Origin: a virus
Direction: 5' to 3' (one strand)
DNA: 52,769 bases
Virus record (IMG/VR): IMGVR_UViG_3300020034_000021
Coordinates: 1 to 52,769 of that record
Below are positions 52,296-52,769 of this stretch, one piece after another. The translations under genes and the position numbers were made by a program. The first letter of the stretch is position 1. Every line of letters starts with the position of its first letter. The notes below the pieces were generated by a model. That model was not told the DNA's origin, searched no databases, and saw nothing but the letters and a program-made list of their open reading frames with translations.

Positions 52296-52769
52296 GGCGA
52301 TATTTCCATCAACATGTGGGCAACTTGACCAGCGGTCGCTGTTGATGCAGAACGTACACTTGCCGATAGCACTAAAGCATTTGCATCAAGATCCGATATT
52401 GTAACATTTTTTGGATACGGCGATGTAATTGCCAAGCCAGTAAAATCGGATATAGCATCTTGCCTACCAAGTGAACGCAACGTTGTTGCGTCTATAACTG
52501 TCATCATAGGATTAACGCCGTAACTTCGATTTGCTGCTATAAATTGAGCACTGCTAACAATAGCAGGGTCGGCCATTGTGCCCAATGGACCTAATAAAAT
52601 GCTTACATCGTTCAATGCAGCACTAGTGTTATTTTTAGCAAATTGTACAAAGAATTGAACAACTCTGCCAAGTCGCAATAGTCCAGCGGGAAGCGTTGCT
52701 TGCTTCAAAATAACATCTGTTGTTACAGCGCCTTCAGTATTCAACGTCAAATCAAAAACAAAAAATGTT
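52292..52769 (-). CDS. Head/tail fibre protein, C-terminal part
   Basis: Continuation of the gene that begins at 1105 and leaves the window at its left edge; the reading frame matches across the closing overlap. The first codons seen here are not a true start (TTG only). The C-terminal ~150 residues are beta-rich: 'EGAVTTDVILKQATLPAGLL', 'GRVVQFFVQFAKNNTSAALN' and 'SYPKN'-like turns up to 'TATAGQVAHMLMEISP'. This would be the tip or chaperone-like end of the fibre. Confidence 0.8.
   Translation of the reverse strand, partial: TFFVFDLTLNTEGAVTTDVILKQATLPAGLLRLGRVVQFFVQFAKNNTSAALNDVSILLGPLGTMADPAIVSSAQFIAANRSYGVNPMMTVIDATTLRSLGRQDAISDFTGLAITSPYPKNVTISDLDANALVLSASVRSASTATAGQVAHMLMEISP
52545..52769. 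repeat. Right copy of the map-closing overlap
   Basis: Counterpart of bases 1-224. This copy keeps the fibre reading frame open, so it is the reliable one where the two differ. Confidence 0.85.

Noticed and set aside
1-52769. Integrase, attachment site, CI-type repressor
   Set aside because: None recognised; the only repressor candidates are a small HTH and a winged helix, so I do not claim lysogeny.
1-52769. CRISPR array or rRNA
   Set aside because: No regularly spaced repeat series and no rRNA-like sequence seen on either strand.

Overview
The window is essentially one complete tailed-phage genome of a siphovirus-like dsDNA phage of a Gram-negative host. Bases 1-224 are a near-copy of 52545-52769 (identical over the last ~123 bp, six substitutions and one indel before that), so the map closes on itself at about 52.5 kb and the tail-fibre-type gene that runs off the left edge (1105 to 1) resumes at the right edge (52769 to 52292). 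The Gram-negative host is inferred from the Rz/Rz1 spanin pair and the phage lipoprotein. The siphovirus-like tail is inferred from a 1120-residue tape measure, frameshifted tail chaperones and lambda L/K/J-like tip proteins. I see no integrase, excisionase or CI-type repressor, so a lytic lifestyle is likely. The standard genetic code fits, and there are no canonical tRNAs and no CRISPR array.

Layout. (1) 11581 to 1, continuing across the junction from 52769 to 39016, is one leftward late block of about 25 kb. It holds membrane and lysis genes (two coiled-coil membrane proteins, holin, 34-aa membrane peptide, lipoprotein, M15 endolysin, Rz with embedded Rz1), TerS, TerL, a DUF4055-type portal, a MuF-like protein, scaffold, major capsid, a head/tail fibre, head-tail connectors, tail tube, G/GT chaperones, tape measure and tip. 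(2) 11620-12353 is a one-gene unit (11696-12277) with its own promoter and terminator. (3) 12451-20476 is a tightly coupled leftward early operon of about 35 small genes, mostly unknown: VRR-NUC nuclease, GNAT acetyltransferase, MazG-like protein, a winged-helix protein, a KOW-like protein and many small CxxC proteins. It is driven by at least four recognisable promoters. (4) 20510-21083 is a divergent control region: AT-rich, with inverted and direct repeats, and candidate origin. (5) 21084-24827 is a rightward early block ending in an SF1 helicase, a Zn-ribbon protein and a strong terminator. (6) 25054-27600 is a leftward pair, a primase-helicase and an HTH regulator, with an iteron-like array at its 3' end. 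(7) 27787-39019 is the rightward replication/recombination operon: Sak4-like ATPase, DUF669 SSB-like protein, PD-(D/E)XK nuclease, SF2 helicase, DnaN-like sliding clamp and family B DNA polymerase. It collides tail-to-tail with the tail-tip gene at 39016-39019.

The replication genes form a near self-sufficient set: primase-helicase, PolB plus clamp, annealase-like ATPase plus SSB plus nuclease, and two further helicases. The parts least explained by known phage biology are outside the big genes. First, there is a family of repeated promoters with fixed geometry (CTAAAG, 5 nt, TTGnA, 17 nt, -10) and a recurring CGCTGTTAT element. Second, there is a series of long, well-folded intergenic RNAs in the early operons (about 19053, 20069, 22545, 27686, 29947, 31528 and 32481), two of which share an identical 12-mer. 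Third, there is an iteron-like TTACCCT array at 24950-25032.
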